A stretch of DNA of 64,000 bases from Salinispora tropica CNB-440. Its GTDB lineage: Bacteria > Actinomycetota > Actinomycetes > Mycobacteriales > Micromonosporaceae. The notes beneath the pieces were generated by a model. That model searched no databases, was not told where the DNA came from, and saw nothing but the letters and a program-made list of their open reading frames with translations. Of the stretch, positions 17,636-26,630 are shown one piece after another (within the stretch, counting starts at the first letter, position 1; every line of letters begins with the position of its first letter). The DNA is taken from assembly GCF_000016425.1 (NCBI RefSeq), contig NC_009380.1:2422144-2486143 (forward strand), read 5' to 3'. Made by a program: the position numbers and the translations under genes.

Positions 17636-18719
17636 CGGTGTCTGGTCGAGACGAGGGGCGTCTCGTGTCGATCGACCCGCTCTGGCTTTCGGCCGGGAAT
17701 GGGTTACTGCGGCGGGCAGTGGCAGCCCGCCGCCGGACGGTGGCAGCCGGTTGCCCGATGCTGGCGGCGTGCCGCTCCCACTCGGCGTCGGTCCGCCGGT
17801 CGCGCGTCGCGGTGGCCTGCCGCTGGCCGTCCACCGCCGTTTGTCGGGTCCGCGCGTCGTCAGTGCGGCGTTCGCGCTCGGCCGGGGTCGGTAGCTCGCG
17901 GCCGAGCCGGTCGAGCAGGACGCCGATCAGCACCCCGGCGGTGACCGCCGGGTCGGCGGCGTGTGGCTGTTCGGCGGCGTCCCGGCGTGGCGGCGGCATC
18001 CGGCAGACCCGGGCCAGAAGCGTCTCCGTTACCGGCGCGGGCAGGCCCGGCAGCAGGTCGCGGGTCCGGCTGTCCAGGGCTTGGCGTAGCCGCGGCAGGT
18101 CCTCGGCCCGGGGCGGGTGCCCAAGGAGTTCTCCGGCCAGCTCCCGCAGCAGAGGAGGGGCCAGTGCGGCCAACCCCAACCCCACGTCGGCGTGGGCGCG
18201 GCCCAGCTCTGCGTGGAGTCGTTCCCGGTCGCCGGCGCGGACTTCACGGACGACTCGGTGCAGCAACTCGCTGGAGTCGGCGATCGCCTCATCCGGTTGC
18301 CCCGACACGGTCCCGCCCCCGGTCAACTCGGCGACCCGGACTGCCCACCAGCGGGATGCGGCCGGGGTCGGCGGGACCGCGATCGTCGTGGGTGGGGTGG
18401 TACCACGGGGAGCGTCGTGTGCCGGTCGCTGGTCGGGGGTGGTACGCGGGGTGGGCGAGTCGTCGGCAGCCAGCCCGATCATGGCCAGGTAGGCCGTCAG
18501 CTGCTCCTGGGCGACGCGCAGTGCGTAGCCAGCGGACTCGGCGTGTTCGACGGCGCTGGACAGCTCCGGCACCCCCATCGGGTTGGCGGACTCCTGGCGT
18601 ACCCAGCGCAACCGCTCGACGGCCAGCCCGAACCGTTCGAGTGCCTCGGCGAGTTGGCCGAGCGGCAGGTCGTCGCTGGCGGCGCGCACCTGCGCGCCGA
18701 TATCTTCGACGATGGACAC
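17628..18719 (-). CDS. Hypothetical helical protein of the FtsK operon
   Basis: 363 aa from a GTG start seven bases after the stop of the WXG100-like gene. Residues 1-120 are predicted amphipathic helices (LPLGQLAEALERFGLAVERL, then EQLTAYLAMIGL), then a Pro/Thr-rich linker, then a second helical region with a Cys- and Pro-rich segment, and a basic tail rich in Arg (residues about 290-363). No signal peptide or membrane helix. I do not recognise the family. The N-terminal helices could pair with the small helical protein encoded just upstream. Confidence 0.65.
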   Translation of the reverse strand: MSIVEDIGAQVRAASDDLPLGQLAEALERFGLAVERLRWVRQESANPMGVPELSSAVEHAESAGYALRVAQEQLTAYLAMIGLAADDSPTPRTTPDQRPAHDAPRGTTPPTTIAVPPTPAASRWWAVRVAELTGGGTVSGQPDEAIADSSELLHRVVREVRAGDRERLHAELGRAHADVGLGLAALAPPLLRELAGELLGHPPRAEDLPRLRQALDSRTRDLLPGLPAPVTETLLARVCRMPPPRRDAAEQPHAADPAVTAGVLIGVLLDRLGRELPTPAERERRTDDARTRQTAVDGQRQATATRDRRTDAEWERHAASIGQPAATVRRRAATARRSNPFPAESQSGSIDTRRPSSRPDTDG

Positions 18720-18726
18720 GACGCGC

Positions 18727-18987
18727 TCAGAGGGTCGCGACGTAGAGCTGGGCCTGCTCGACCGCGACGAGTGTGGCCGCCAAGCAGTCCTCCAACTCCT
18801 GGCCCGCCTGGGTCAGCGAGGCCTGGGCCGCATCTACCGTTTCGTGTCCGCTGCCCTCCAACGCGCCGGCCAGAGTCTGTTGCGCCTCGGCCAGCTTCTC
18901 AGCGGCGGCGTGCACCGCGCCCTGGCCGTCACCGATCTGTTGCAGCGCGACATCGATGGCTGCCTTGAGCTCGGCGACGCTCGCCAC
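18727..18987 (-). CDS. Small helical protein, WXG100/ESAT-6-like size and pattern
   Basis: 86 aa, Ala/Gln/Glu-rich and almost wholly helical, first gene of the four-gene operon. The GTG start has AGGAGG eight bases upstream. Size, composition and position next to an EccC-like ATPase resemble WXG100 proteins, but there is no Trp-Xaa-Gly turn: the centre reads LEGSGHETVDAAQ. It ends in ALYVATL-type hydrophobic residues (AQLYVATL), not a YxxxD/E secretion tail. So it is a relative or a mimic of WXG100 at best. Confidence 0.6.
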   Translation of the reverse strand: MASVAELKAAIDVALQQIGDGQGAVHAAAEKLAEAQQTLAGALEGSGHETVDAAQASLTQAGQELEDCLAATLVAVEQAQLYVATL

Positions 18988-19135
18988 GACGGAACCTCCT
19001 GGGGCAAGGGGAGGCCTCCATTAGAGCCTATCGGCACCGGGGAGAGAACATCCTCCCTGTCAGTATTCAACCCTACCGAGTGGTTGTCACCTGCAAGCGC
19101 GGGGAGTCCGCCTACTGGGACGCCTGGAAGCGGGC

Positions 19136-19516
19136 TCAGTAGCTGGTCAACCAGCGCGGACCACGTACCTCGGCGCCGCGCCGGATCACGCGTTCCCGCA
19201 GCTCACGGTCGGCGGTGATGACGACCCGGCGGCGCTGCGGCTCGGCGGCGACCAGGTCGACCACCACATCGTCGCCGGACCGTTGGGCTGCCACCACCCG
19301 CACCCCCGACACCGCCGGCACCCCGCGCGCCGCGCCCTCGACCACCAGCACCACCTCGACCGGCGGCGGCAGTTCCGGGGGCACCCCGGAATCGGACAGG
19401 CCAGTGAGGCTGTCCCGCAGTCGGGTGGTCGCCCCGACCCGGTCCCGCCACCAACCGTCCGGCCGGGATCCCACCACATTGGCGGCGTCCACGATCAGCA
19501 GCGGTGTCCCGTTCAT
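19136..19516 (-). CDS. NYN/PIN-like nuclease domain protein (YacP-like)
   Basis: 126 aa from the internal ATG. The N-terminus PLLIVDAANVVGSRPDGWW and the pattern VVVDLVAAEPQRRRVVITAD with a terminal RGAEVRGPRW segment fit the NYN/PIN nuclease fold: an early Asp-Ala-Asn motif and a late Thr-Ala-Asp. Such proteins cleave structured RNA in a metal-dependent way. The longer frame upstream overlaps the Clp gene region and is rejected. It diverges from clpC; about 128 bp separate the starts. Confidence 0.75.
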   Translation of the reverse strand: MNGTPLLIVDAANVVGSRPDGWWRDRVGATTRLRDSLTGLSDSGVPPELPPPVEVVLVVEGAARGVPAVSGVRVVAAQRSGDDVVVDLVAAEPQRRRVVITADRELRERVIRRGAEVRGPRWLTSY

Positions 19517-19643
19517 GCCGCCAGCCTGCCACCCGATCCGCCCGCACCCGGGTAACCCCGATGGGGCCAGCCGGCGGAGTTTGTCCCGACGACTGCCGGG
19601 TAGCCCCTGGCGACCGTGCCGCGCCAAGCAGCGGAGGAGACAG

Positions 19644-22190
19644 ATGATGGGACCCGGCGACTTCGGCTCCGACCCCTGGGACGAGTTCCTGGCCCGGTAC
19701 TTCGGCCGGAGCGAGGGGGGGCGCCGGCCCGCGCACCGGGTCGACATCACCCGACTGATGACCGCCGACGCCCGGGAGATGCTTGCCGACGCGGCACGTC
19801 GGGCGGCCGAGCGGCACAGCACCGACCTGGACACCGATCATCTGCTCTGGGCCGCGCTGCAACGGGAGTCCCTGCGCGAGCTGGTCAAACGAGCCGGTGC
19901 CGAACCCGACACCCTGCTCAACGCGCTTGGCGGGCGGGGTGAGGGGGCGCCGGGCGGCGAGGTCCCGCCGAATCTGTCCCTCACCCCCGCGGCCAAGCGG
20001 GCGCTGCTCGACGCCCACCAGCTGTCCCGAGCCATGAGCGCCAACTACATCGGGCCGGAACACATCCTGATGGCGTTGCCGCTGAACCCGGAGTCGCCCG
20101 CCGGCCGGATGCTCGCCGCCGGCCGCATCCAGCCGGAGTCGTTGCAGGCGGCAAGCGCCGAGCGGGGCCCGACGAGCGGGCCGCGGCCGGACCGGGGCAC
20201 CCCCACTCTCGACCAGTACGGGCAGGATCTCACCGAGCTCGCCCAGAACGATCAGATCGACCCGGTTATCGGTCGGGCCGACGAGATCGAGCAGGCGGTC
20301 GAGATCCTGTCCCGGCGGACGAAGAACAACCCGGTGCTGATCGGCGAGGCCGGTGTCGGCAAGACCGCCATCGTGGAGGGGCTCGCGGAGCGGATCTGCG
20401 ACGGCGACGTGCCACAGACCCTGCTCGGCAAGCGGGTCATCCAGCTCGACCTGGCCGGCCTGGTCGCCGGTACCCGCTACCGGGGTGACTTCGAGGAGCG
20501 GCTGAAGAAGGTTATCGACGAGATCCGGACCCATCGTGAAAAGCTGATCGTTTTCCTCGATGAGATCCACACCCTGGTCGGGGCGGGCGGTGCGGGCAGC
20601 GAGGGCGGAATGGACGCCTCCAACATGCTCAAGCCGGCGCTGGCCCGCGGTGAGCTGCGCGTGATCGGCGCGACCACGCTGGACGAGTATCGCCGGACCA
20701 TCGAGAAGGACGCCGCGTTGGCCCGCCGCTTCCAGCCGGTCTTCGTTCCCGAGCCGGGTGTCGAGGACACGGTGGCCATCCTGCGTGGCCTTCGCGACCG
20801 CTACGAGGCGCACCACCAGGTCCGCTTCACTGACGAGGCGCTGGTCATCGCCGCGGAGCTCTCCGATCGTTACGTCACCGACCGCTACCTACCGGACAAG
20901 GCGATCGATCTGATTGACCAGGCCGGCGCACGGGTCCGGCTGCGTACCCGCACCCCGGCCTCGGACGTACGCGAGTTGGAGACCCAGCTCGACGAGGTAC
21001 GCCGCGACAAGGAGCAGGCCGTCGCCGACGAGCAGTACGAGAAGGCCTCCACGTTGCGCGACCAGATCGCCGAACTGGAGGCCCAGATCCGCCGGGTTCG
21101 CGGTGACGAGGGCGCGGGCAACCACGTGCCGCAGGTGGGGCCGCACGAGATCGCCGAGGTGGTCTCTCGGGCCACCGGTATCCCCGTCCAGCAGCTCACC
21201 GAGGAGGAGCGGGATCGGCTGCTGCGGCTGGAGGGGCACCTGCACGAGAAGGTCGTGGGTCAGGACGACGCGGTCAACGCGGTCGCCGAGGCGGTGCGCC
21301 GTTCGCGGACCGGGTTGGCGGATCCGGATCGGCCGATGGGCAGCTTCCTCTTCCTCGGCCCCACCGGCGTCGGCAAGACCGAGCTGGCCCGGGCGCTTGC
21401 CGAGGCGCTGTTCGGCGAGGCCGACCGGATGGTGCGGGTCGACATGAGCGAGTTCCAGGAGCGGCACACCGTCAGCCGGTTGGTCGGCGCGCCGCCCGGC
21501 TACGTCGGGTACGAGGAGGCCGGGCAGCTCACCGAGGCGGTGCGCCGCCGCCCGTACGCGGTGGTCCTGCTGGACGAGATCGAGAAGGCGCACCCGGACG
21601 TGTTCAACATCCTGCTCCAGGTGCTCGACGACGGCCGGCTCACCGACAGCCAGGGCCGGACGGTGAACTTCAAGAACACCGTCCTGATCATGACGAGTAA
21701 CCTCGGCTCGGAGCTGATTACCGGTACCCAGCGGGCGGTCGGCTTCGGCGCCGGGGCAGCCGGTGGGGAGAACGACGAGCTCCGTGACCGCCTGTTGCGC
21801 CGGCTTCAGGAGAACTTCCGACCAGAGTTCCTGAACCGCATCGATGAGATCATCATCTTCCGCCGCCTGGAGGCGGAGCAACTGCGGCAGATCACCGAGC
21901 TGCTGTTGGCGGAGACCCGCCGTCGGTTGCACGCGCAGGATATCGACGTCGAGATCACCACCGCCGGCGTCGACTGGCTCGCCGAGCACGGCTACCAGCC
22001 CGAGTTCGGTGCCCGGCCCCTGCGCCGGGTCATTCAGCGTGAGGTGGACAACCAGTTGTCCCGGATGCTGCTGGAGTCCGCGGTGTCGCCGGGCCAGCGG
22101 GTCGTCGTGGACGCCCGTGACGGCGAGCTCACGATCGACGTCGCCGAGGACGGCGGCCACACCGCGGCTACCACCACGCATCCCCGTTGA
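19644..22190 (+). CDS. ClpC-type AAA+ ATPase (Clp protease ATP-binding subunit)
   Basis: 848 aa. Clp_N repeats cover about residues 30-180 (the second includes [16 protein letters not shown]), AAA-1 has Walker [10 protein letters not shown] near residue 235, a UVR motif ([20 protein letters not shown]) lies near 460-482, and AAA-2 has Walker [10 protein letters not shown] near 573. The UVR motif marks it as ClpC rather than ClpB. An N-terminal extension with [13 protein letters not shown] precedes the Clp_N domain, unlike canonical ClpC1 which starts directly with it, so this is probably a second Clp ATPase. GGAGGA precedes the ATG; a second ATG three bases later is possible. It is followed by two small genes on the same strand. 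Confidence 0.9.
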   Translation: MMGPGDFGSDPWDEFLARYFGRSEGGRRPAHRVDITRLMTADAREMLADAARRAAERHSTDLDTDHLLWAALQRESLRELVKRAGAEPDTLLNALGGRGEGAPGGEVPPNLSLTPAAKRALLDAHQLSRAMSANYIGPEHILMALPLNPESPAGRMLAAGRIQPESLQAASAERGPTSGPRPDRGTPTLDQYGQDLTELAQNDQIDPVIGRADEIEQAVEILSRRTKNNPVLIGEAGVGKTAIVEGLAERICDGDVPQTLLGKRVIQLDLAGLVAGTRYRGDFEERLKKVIDEIRTHREKLIVFLDEIHTLVGAGGAGSEGGMDASNMLKPALARGELRVIGATTLDEYRRTIEKDAALARRFQPVFVPEPGVEDTVAILRGLRDRYEAHHQVRFTDEALVIAAELSDRYVTDRYLPDKAIDLIDQAGARVRLRTRTPASDVRELETQLDEVRRDKEQAVADEQYEKASTLRDQIAELEAQIRRVRGDEGAGNHVPQVGPHEIAEVVSRATGIPVQQLTEEERDRLLRLEGHLHEKVVGQDDAVNAVAEAVRRSRTGLADPDRPMGSFLFLGPTGVGKTELARALAEALFGEADRMVRVDMSEFQERHTVSRLVGAPPGYVGYEEAGQLTEAVRRRPYAVVLLDEIEKAHPDVFNILLQVLDDGRLTDSQGRTVNFKNTVLIMTSNLGSELITGTQRAVGFGAGAAGGENDELRDRLLRRLQENFRPEFLNRIDEIIIFRRLEAEQLRQITELLLAETRRRLHAQDIDVEITTAGVDWLAEHGYQPEFGARPLRRVIQREVDNQLSRMLLESAVSPGQRVVVDARDGELTIDVAEDGGHTAATTTHPR

Positions 22191-22204
22191 GCCGGGAGGC
22201 GGAG

Positions 22205-22369
22205 ATGACCGAGCCCGAGGAGACCCAGGAGAACACCGAACGGACCGAGCCGATCGTCGCCGCACCGACGGCGAACCCCGCCCGCGTGCAGGTGCCACCG
22301 GAGGGTCCGGGGCAGGGGACCAGCGAGCCGGACCCGGCGGGGACCGACGGACGGCGAGAGGAGGGCTGA
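22205..22369 (+). CDS. Small acidic protein downstream of clpC
   Basis: 54 aa, Glu/Thr/Pro-rich and likely disordered, with no recognised motif. The ATG sits 14 bases after the clpC stop, with GGGAGGCGGAG between them as a ribosome site. Its stop overlaps the start of the next gene, so the three genes look like one operon. It could also be an untranslated spacer, but the ribosome site and the coupling favour a real small gene. Confidence 0.5.
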   Translation: MTEPEETQENTERTEPIVAAPTANPARVQVPPEGPGQGTSEPDPAGTDGRREEG

Positions 22370-22719
22370 TGGTACGCGAGCAGCGGCTCGATCCGCAGGT
22401 GGAGGAGCTCTGGGAGAGCTTCCACGAGCGGGTCAACGTGCCGTCCGAGAAGCTGCGGCAGTGGCTGCTGACCCGGGGCTCCGGCGAGGAGACGTTCGGC
22501 CCCGACCCCGACCTCGGCCTACCCGAGCCGGGCCGGCGCATCCTGCGGGTGCTCACCAAACGCAAGGTGGACCTGACCCGGGATGACATCGAGACGATGC
22601 GGGACACGATCGACGAGATCGAGAACCTGCTGGCGGCGAAGCCGCCGCGTGGCAACGCCGATGACCGGTGGCGGCACGCCCTGCTGGATCTGGGCCACGA
22701 CGTCCTGGTGGAAGGCTGA
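22369..22719 (+). CDS. DUF3140 family protein
   Basis: 116 aa, helical, with the pattern ELWESFHERVNVPSEKLRQW typical of the actinobacterial DUF3140 family (function unknown). The C-terminal half has a charged helix (DDIETMRDTIDEIENLL). The ATG overlaps the preceding stop in a TGATG arrangement. Placement in the clpC unit suggests a role in stress or proteolysis, which is only context. Confidence 0.72.
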   Translation: MVREQRLDPQVEELWESFHERVNVPSEKLRQWLLTRGSGEETFGPDPDLGLPEPGRRILRVLTKRKVDLTRDDIETMRDTIDEIENLLAAKPPRGNADDRWRHALLDLGHDVLVEG

Positions 22720-22781
22720 CCGCTTCGATCCGGTCGGGCGGGGGCGCCGGCTTCGGGCTCACCGGCACCCGCACCGACCGA

Positions 22782-23024
22782 TCACTCCGGGCCGGGCTCC
22801 AGGCTGGTGATGGTCAGGCCCGCCGCGTCGGCGGCTGTCTCCCGATCGGCGCGGGTCTGCCGTTCCCGGGTGAGCAGGTTGGCGTATTCGGTGACATCTG
22901 CCGGGGCGGGAACCGCCGGTAGGCGGCGTAGGAAGAGCTCGACGTCCCGGGCAGCGGCGGTGTGCGCGGTGGCCGCCTGCCGCAGTGTCTCGCGGTCGTC
23001 GGCGGCGGGGTACAGGTCGGTCAT
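22782..23024 (-). CDS. Hypothetical protein, 80 aa
   Basis: Short Ala/Thr/Arg-rich helical protein, pI near neutral, no recognised motif. The ATG at 23024 faces the start of the M20 peptidase gene on the other strand. Evidence is limited to GC codon bias and a plausible composition. Confidence 0.45.
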   Translation of the reverse strand: MTDLYPAADDRETLRQAATAHTAAARDVELFLRRLPAVPAPADVTEYANLLTRERQTRADRETAADAAGLTITSLEPGPE

Positions 23025-23131
23025 GCCCGTCTGTTACCCGGCGTCACGGCGTTCGCACCCCGTGGACCGGTTCGACAGCTGTCGGACCCGGCGCCGAATC
23101 ACCGTGCCGCCCCTCCTGGTATCAAGGAGCG

Positions 23132-24460
23132 ATGAGGAGCGACGCCGCCTGTGCCCATCCCGCGCCTACCGACGAGGTCATCGGCCTCTGTCAGGATTTG
23201 CTGCGCATCGACACCACCAACACCGGTGACAACGACACCAGCGTCGGGGAACGCCGAGCGGCCGAGTACGTGGCGGAGAAGCTCGCCGAGGTCGGCGTTG
23301 ACTCGACGATCTACGAGTCCGCGCCCCGCCGGGCCAACCTGGTCGCCCGCATCCCCGGCACCGACCGGACCCGACCCGGCCTGCTCGTCCACGGCCACCT
23401 GGACGTGGTGCCGGCCGACGCCGACGAGTGGTCGCTGCATCCGTTCTCGGGTGAGCTGCGGGACGGCTACCTCTGGGGTCGCGGCGCGATCGACATGAAG
23501 GACTTCGACGCGATGATGCTCGCGGTGGTGCGGCACTGGCAGCGCAGCGGATTCCGGCCGCCCCGGGACGTGGTGCTCGCCTTCACCGCCGACGAGGAGG
23601 CCGGCAGTGACTACGGCGCGCACTTCCTGGTGGAGCACCACCCCGACCTCTTCGCGGGTTGCACCGAAGGCATCGGGGAGGTCGGGGGCTTCTCGTACTC
23701 GGTGAACGAGAACCAGCGGCTGTATCTGATCGAGACTGCCCAGAAGGGCATTGACTGGCTGCGGCTGCACGCCAGGGGGCGGCCGGGGCACGGCTCGATG
23801 GTGCATGACGACAACGCCGTCACCGCCCTCACCGCGGCGGTCACCCGGATCGGTCAGCACCGCTTCCCGGTTGTCGTTACCGACACCGTACGCGCGTTCC
23901 TCCTCGAGGTGTCCGAGGCGCTCGGCATCGAGCTCGATCCGGACGACCCGGAGGCGGCCATCGGCAAGCTCGGCCCGATCGCCAACCTCATCGGGGCGAC
24001 CATCCGCAACACGGCCAATCCCACCCGGCTCGCCGCAGGCTACAAGGACAACGTCATCCCCGGGCGGGCCACCGCCACCATCGACTGTCGCAGCCTGCCC
24101 GGCCAGTCGCAGCTGCTGGAGCGGCAACTGCGCGATCTGGTCGGCCCGGACATCGAGATCGAGTACCTCCAGCGCCAGCCCGCGCTGGAGACCACCTTCG
24201 ACGGTGCCCTGGTCGAGGCGATGTCCGCCGCGCTGCGCGCCGAGGACCCGGGGGCCCGGCCGGTGCCGTACATGCTCTCCGGCGGCACCGACGCGAAGGC
24301 CTTCGCGCGGTTGGGTATCCGTTGCTTCGGCTTCGCACCGTTGCGTCTCCCCGCCGACCTGAACTTCTCCGCGCTGTTCCACGGCATCGACGAGCGGGTT
24401 CCGGTGGACGGACTACAGTTCGGCGTGCGGGTTCTCGACCGGTTCCTCCGCAACTGCTGA
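23132..24460 (+). CDS. M20 family metallopeptidase (DapE/ArgE/carboxypeptidase-type)
   Basis: 442 aa. Metal ligands typical of M20 are visible: the His-Xaa-Asp in LLVHGHLDVVPAD, the Asp in WGRGAIDMKDF, the Glu-Glu in FTADEEAGSDYG. A dimerisation lid lies in the middle and a late His near NFSALFHGIDER completes the site. These enzymes hydrolyse peptide or N-acyl-amino acid bonds in the cytoplasm; the substrate is not predictable. AAGGAG precedes the ATG. Confidence 0.88.
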   Translation: MRSDAACAHPAPTDEVIGLCQDLLRIDTTNTGDNDTSVGERRAAEYVAEKLAEVGVDSTIYESAPRRANLVARIPGTDRTRPGLLVHGHLDVVPADADEWSLHPFSGELRDGYLWGRGAIDMKDFDAMMLAVVRHWQRSGFRPPRDVVLAFTADEEAGSDYGAHFLVEHHPDLFAGCTEGIGEVGGFSYSVNENQRLYLIETAQKGIDWLRLHARGRPGHGSMVHDDNAVTALTAAVTRIGQHRFPVVVTDTVRAFLLEVSEALGIELDPDDPEAAIGKLGPIANLIGATIRNTANPTRLAAGYKDNVIPGRATATIDCRSLPGQSQLLERQLRDLVGPDIEIEYLQRQPALETTFDGALVEAMSAALRAEDPGARPVPYMLSGGTDAKAFARLGIRCFGFAPLRLPADLNFSALFHGIDERVPVDGLQFGVRVLDRFLRNC

Positions 24461-24513
24461 GCCGCTTCCGTACTTCGGCGCGGCGCCTTCCGAACACCGA
24501 AGGGACGCCTTAC

Positions 24514-25170
24514 ATGATCGACCAGCATGGTGAGCTGGACACCGCCCTCGAACGCGTCATCGAGGCGGCCCGCCACCACCTGGCCGCCGTGCGCGCCGCG
24601 CAGGGCCGAGTCGACGACGATGCCCTCTGGCAGGCGTACGTTGCGTTGAACAACGCCTCCTACGCTTACGACGAGCAGCTGATGGAGGCCTTCGGCGAGG
24701 TTAGTCCCTGGGATGTGCAGGCGATCGACCCAGAGGAGGCCGACCAGCGCTTCGCCGGCCCCGACGGGGCGCCGGCCACCGACAGCCATCCACAGGTCAT
24801 CTCGGTTCGGCAGCGTCGGGACTACCGGGTGCCGAGCGTCTCGGCGCTGATCCGGGCCGCCGCGTCGGCCCGCCGGGCGGACACCCCGGTTGAGGACGAG
24901 CCGGCACCCGTCGAGGGGGTCGGTGAAGCGGTCCTGGAGCTGTTGCAGAGCGGGGACGGATCACTCGCCGCGCTGGATGTGCCGGAGTTGGAGCCACTGG
25001 ATGGCGTCGTCATGGTCAGCGAGGTCGACGCCGCGGTCGATCTCGAGGCCTTCGACGATGACGACCCGGTGGGTCCGTTTCAACCCGCCGCCGAGGACCG
25101 GCTGGTCGGTCGGCTCGACGAGCACCCGTTCCTCGAACTGGACGACGAGGAGTACGACGACACCCACTAG
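24514..25170 (+). CDS. Hypothetical acidic protein, 218 aa
   Basis: Acidic, largely helical N-terminus (residues 1-70, with WQAYVALNNASYAYDEQLMEA), a basic patch in the middle (SVRQRRDYRVPSVSAL), and a very acidic C-terminal third ending EEYDDTH. Actinobacteria-restricted by impression; no family name is certain. The ATG has GAAGGGA upstream. It starts 54 bases after the peptidase gene and may share its transcript. Confidence 0.6.
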   Translation: MIDQHGELDTALERVIEAARHHLAAVRAAQGRVDDDALWQAYVALNNASYAYDEQLMEAFGEVSPWDVQAIDPEEADQRFAGPDGAPATDSHPQVISVRQRRDYRVPSVSALIRAAASARRADTPVEDEPAPVEGVGEAVLELLQSGDGSLAALDVPELEPLDGVVMVSEVDAAVDLEAFDDDDPVGPFQPAAEDRLVGRLDEHPFLELDDEEYDDTH

Positions 25171-25235
25171 CCGCCCCGGTGGCGACCTCGTCCCGCGGGC
25201 CGGGGCAAGTGGGCTGACCCTCGGGCCCCGGGCGG

Positions 25236-25427
25236 CTAGTAGGAGAGGCCGGGCGGTGGCGGGCTGATCCGGCGACGGCGCAGAACGACCTGCCGAGTCC
25301 CATCCCGGAACAGCCGGACCCGGGCCAGCTCCCAGCCGGAGAACTCCGCCTGGATGGCGAGCTGCGCCGCCGCGGTCAGCCGGTCAACGTTCGGGGGCAA
25401 CCGGAGCGGCGCATATTCGTAGTCCAT
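25236..25427 (-). CDS. DUF5703-like small protein
   Basis: 63 aa. The pattern MDYEYAPLRLPPNVDRLTAA, followed by a Trp-Glu-Leu-Ala-Arg core and a basic VVLRRRR, matches short actinobacterial proteins grouped as DUF5703. Function unknown. I use the internal ATG rather than the longer frame because the family begins at this point. Confidence 0.6.
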   Translation of the reverse strand: MDYEYAPLRLPPNVDRLTAAAQLAIQAEFSGWELARVRLFRDGTRQVVLRRRRISPPPPGLSY

Positions 25428-25467
25428 GGCCCTATGCTGCCCATCCGCCCAGCCCAGCGCCACCCTG

Positions 25468-25514
25468 ACGGCATCCCGCCTGGCCCGGTTACCCCAGGCC
25501 AGGCGGGATGCCGT
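25468..25514 (-). terminator. Strong hairpin terminator after the aldo/keto reductase
   Basis: An 18-bp perfect inverted repeat (25468-25485 with 25497-25514) with an 11-base loop lies 12 bases beyond the aldo/keto reductase stop codon, in the leftward direction of transcription. No U-run, as usual in high-GC actinobacteria. It insulates the next small gene. Confidence 0.75.
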
Positions 25515-25525
25515 CGGCCCCGGAG

Positions 25526-26497
25526 TCAGCCGTCGCGCTCCGGATAGCCGACCGGGACGGCGGAGACGTCGTCAAGGGCTGTTCTGATCTCCTCCGGCAG
25601 GGTCATCTGTTCGACCTGGAGCGCGCCGAGTAACTGTCCCACCGTACGTGCGCCGAGGATCGGCGCGACGACCCCGGGCCGATCGCGGATCCAGGCCAGC
25701 GCGACCTCCAGCGGGGAGACGCCGAGACCGTCCGCGGCGGTGGCGACCGCCTCCACGATGCTGGAGCAGCGCGGCTCCAGGTAGGTCGCGACGAACCGTT
25801 CGAAGTGCGGTGAGGCCGCCCGAGAATCTGCTGGTCGGCCGTTTCGGTACTTGCCGGTCAGCACTCCCCGCCCGAGCGGCGACCAGGGTAGGACCCCCAG
25901 CCCGAGGGCCGCGCAGGCCGGTAGCACCTCCCGCTCGATGCCGCGTTCCAGCAGCGAGTACTCCACCTGGGCGGCGACCACCGGGGAACGGCCGGGCCAG
26001 GCCGCCTGCCAGGCCGCGGCGCGGGCGGTTTGCCAGCCGGAGAAGTTGGAGACCCCGACGTACCGGACCCGCCCGCTGCCGACCGCATGGTCCAGGGCCG
26101 CGAGGGTCTCCTCCAGCGGGGTGTCCGGATCGTACCCGTGCACCTGGAACAGGTCGACGTGATCGGTGCCGAGCCGACGCAGCGACGCGTCCAGGGTACG
26201 CAGCAGGTGTCCACGGGAGCCGTCGCGGCGCCGGCCGTTGCCCGGGCGTAGCCCCGCCTTGGTCGCGATCAGTAGCTCCTCGCGCGGGGCCAGAGTGCCG
26301 AGCAGCGAGCCGAGGACCGACTCGGCGTCACCGTCACCGTAGACATCGGCGGTGTCGACCAGGTTGCCGCCGGCGTCGAGAAAGCTCTTCAGCTGGGCCG
26401 CCGCATCGTCGGCGTCGGTGTCTCGGCCCCAGGTCATGGTGCCGAGCGCGAGCCGCGAAACCGCCAGCCCGCTTCGGCCGAGCGGTCGCTGTTGCAT
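25526..26497 (-). CDS. Aldo/keto reductase
   Basis: 323 aa TIM-barrel NADPH-dependent oxidoreductase. The family signature is visible: the catalytic Asp/Tyr region NLVDTADVYGDGDAE, the Lys in LLIATKAGLR, the His in DLFQVHGYDPD, and the later sequence VGVSNFSGWQ. It is the YghZ/Tas-like group. Monocistronic, with its own terminator; the start region is opposite the LLM oxidoreductase promoter. Confidence 0.9.
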   Translation of the reverse strand: MQQRPLGRSGLAVSRLALGTMTWGRDTDADDAAAQLKSFLDAGGNLVDTADVYGDGDAESVLGSLLGTLAPREELLIATKAGLRPGNGRRRDGSRGHLLRTLDASLRRLGTDHVDLFQVHGYDPDTPLEETLAALDHAVGSGRVRYVGVSNFSGWQTARAAAWQAAWPGRSPVVAAQVEYSLLERGIEREVLPACAALGLGVLPWSPLGRGVLTGKYRNGRPADSRAASPHFERFVATYLEPRCSSIVEAVATAADGLGVSPLEVALAWIRDRPGVVAPILGARTVGQLLGALQVEQMTLPEEIRTALDDVSAVPVGYPERDG

Positions 26498-26630
26498 GGC
26501 TGAATCTTATTTCCATCGAGGGTCGCACCGATATCCTCGCTGCCCATGCTGTTGGCGTGGGCCGGTGACCGAGGACGGCGATCGTATTGCGTAACCTGAG
26601 GCGACCTGTGCGGTGAATGGGGGAGGACTA

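Noticed and set aside
20889..22655. Long minus-strand ORF opposite clpC and DUF3140
   Set aside because: Shadow frame with no recognisable domain.
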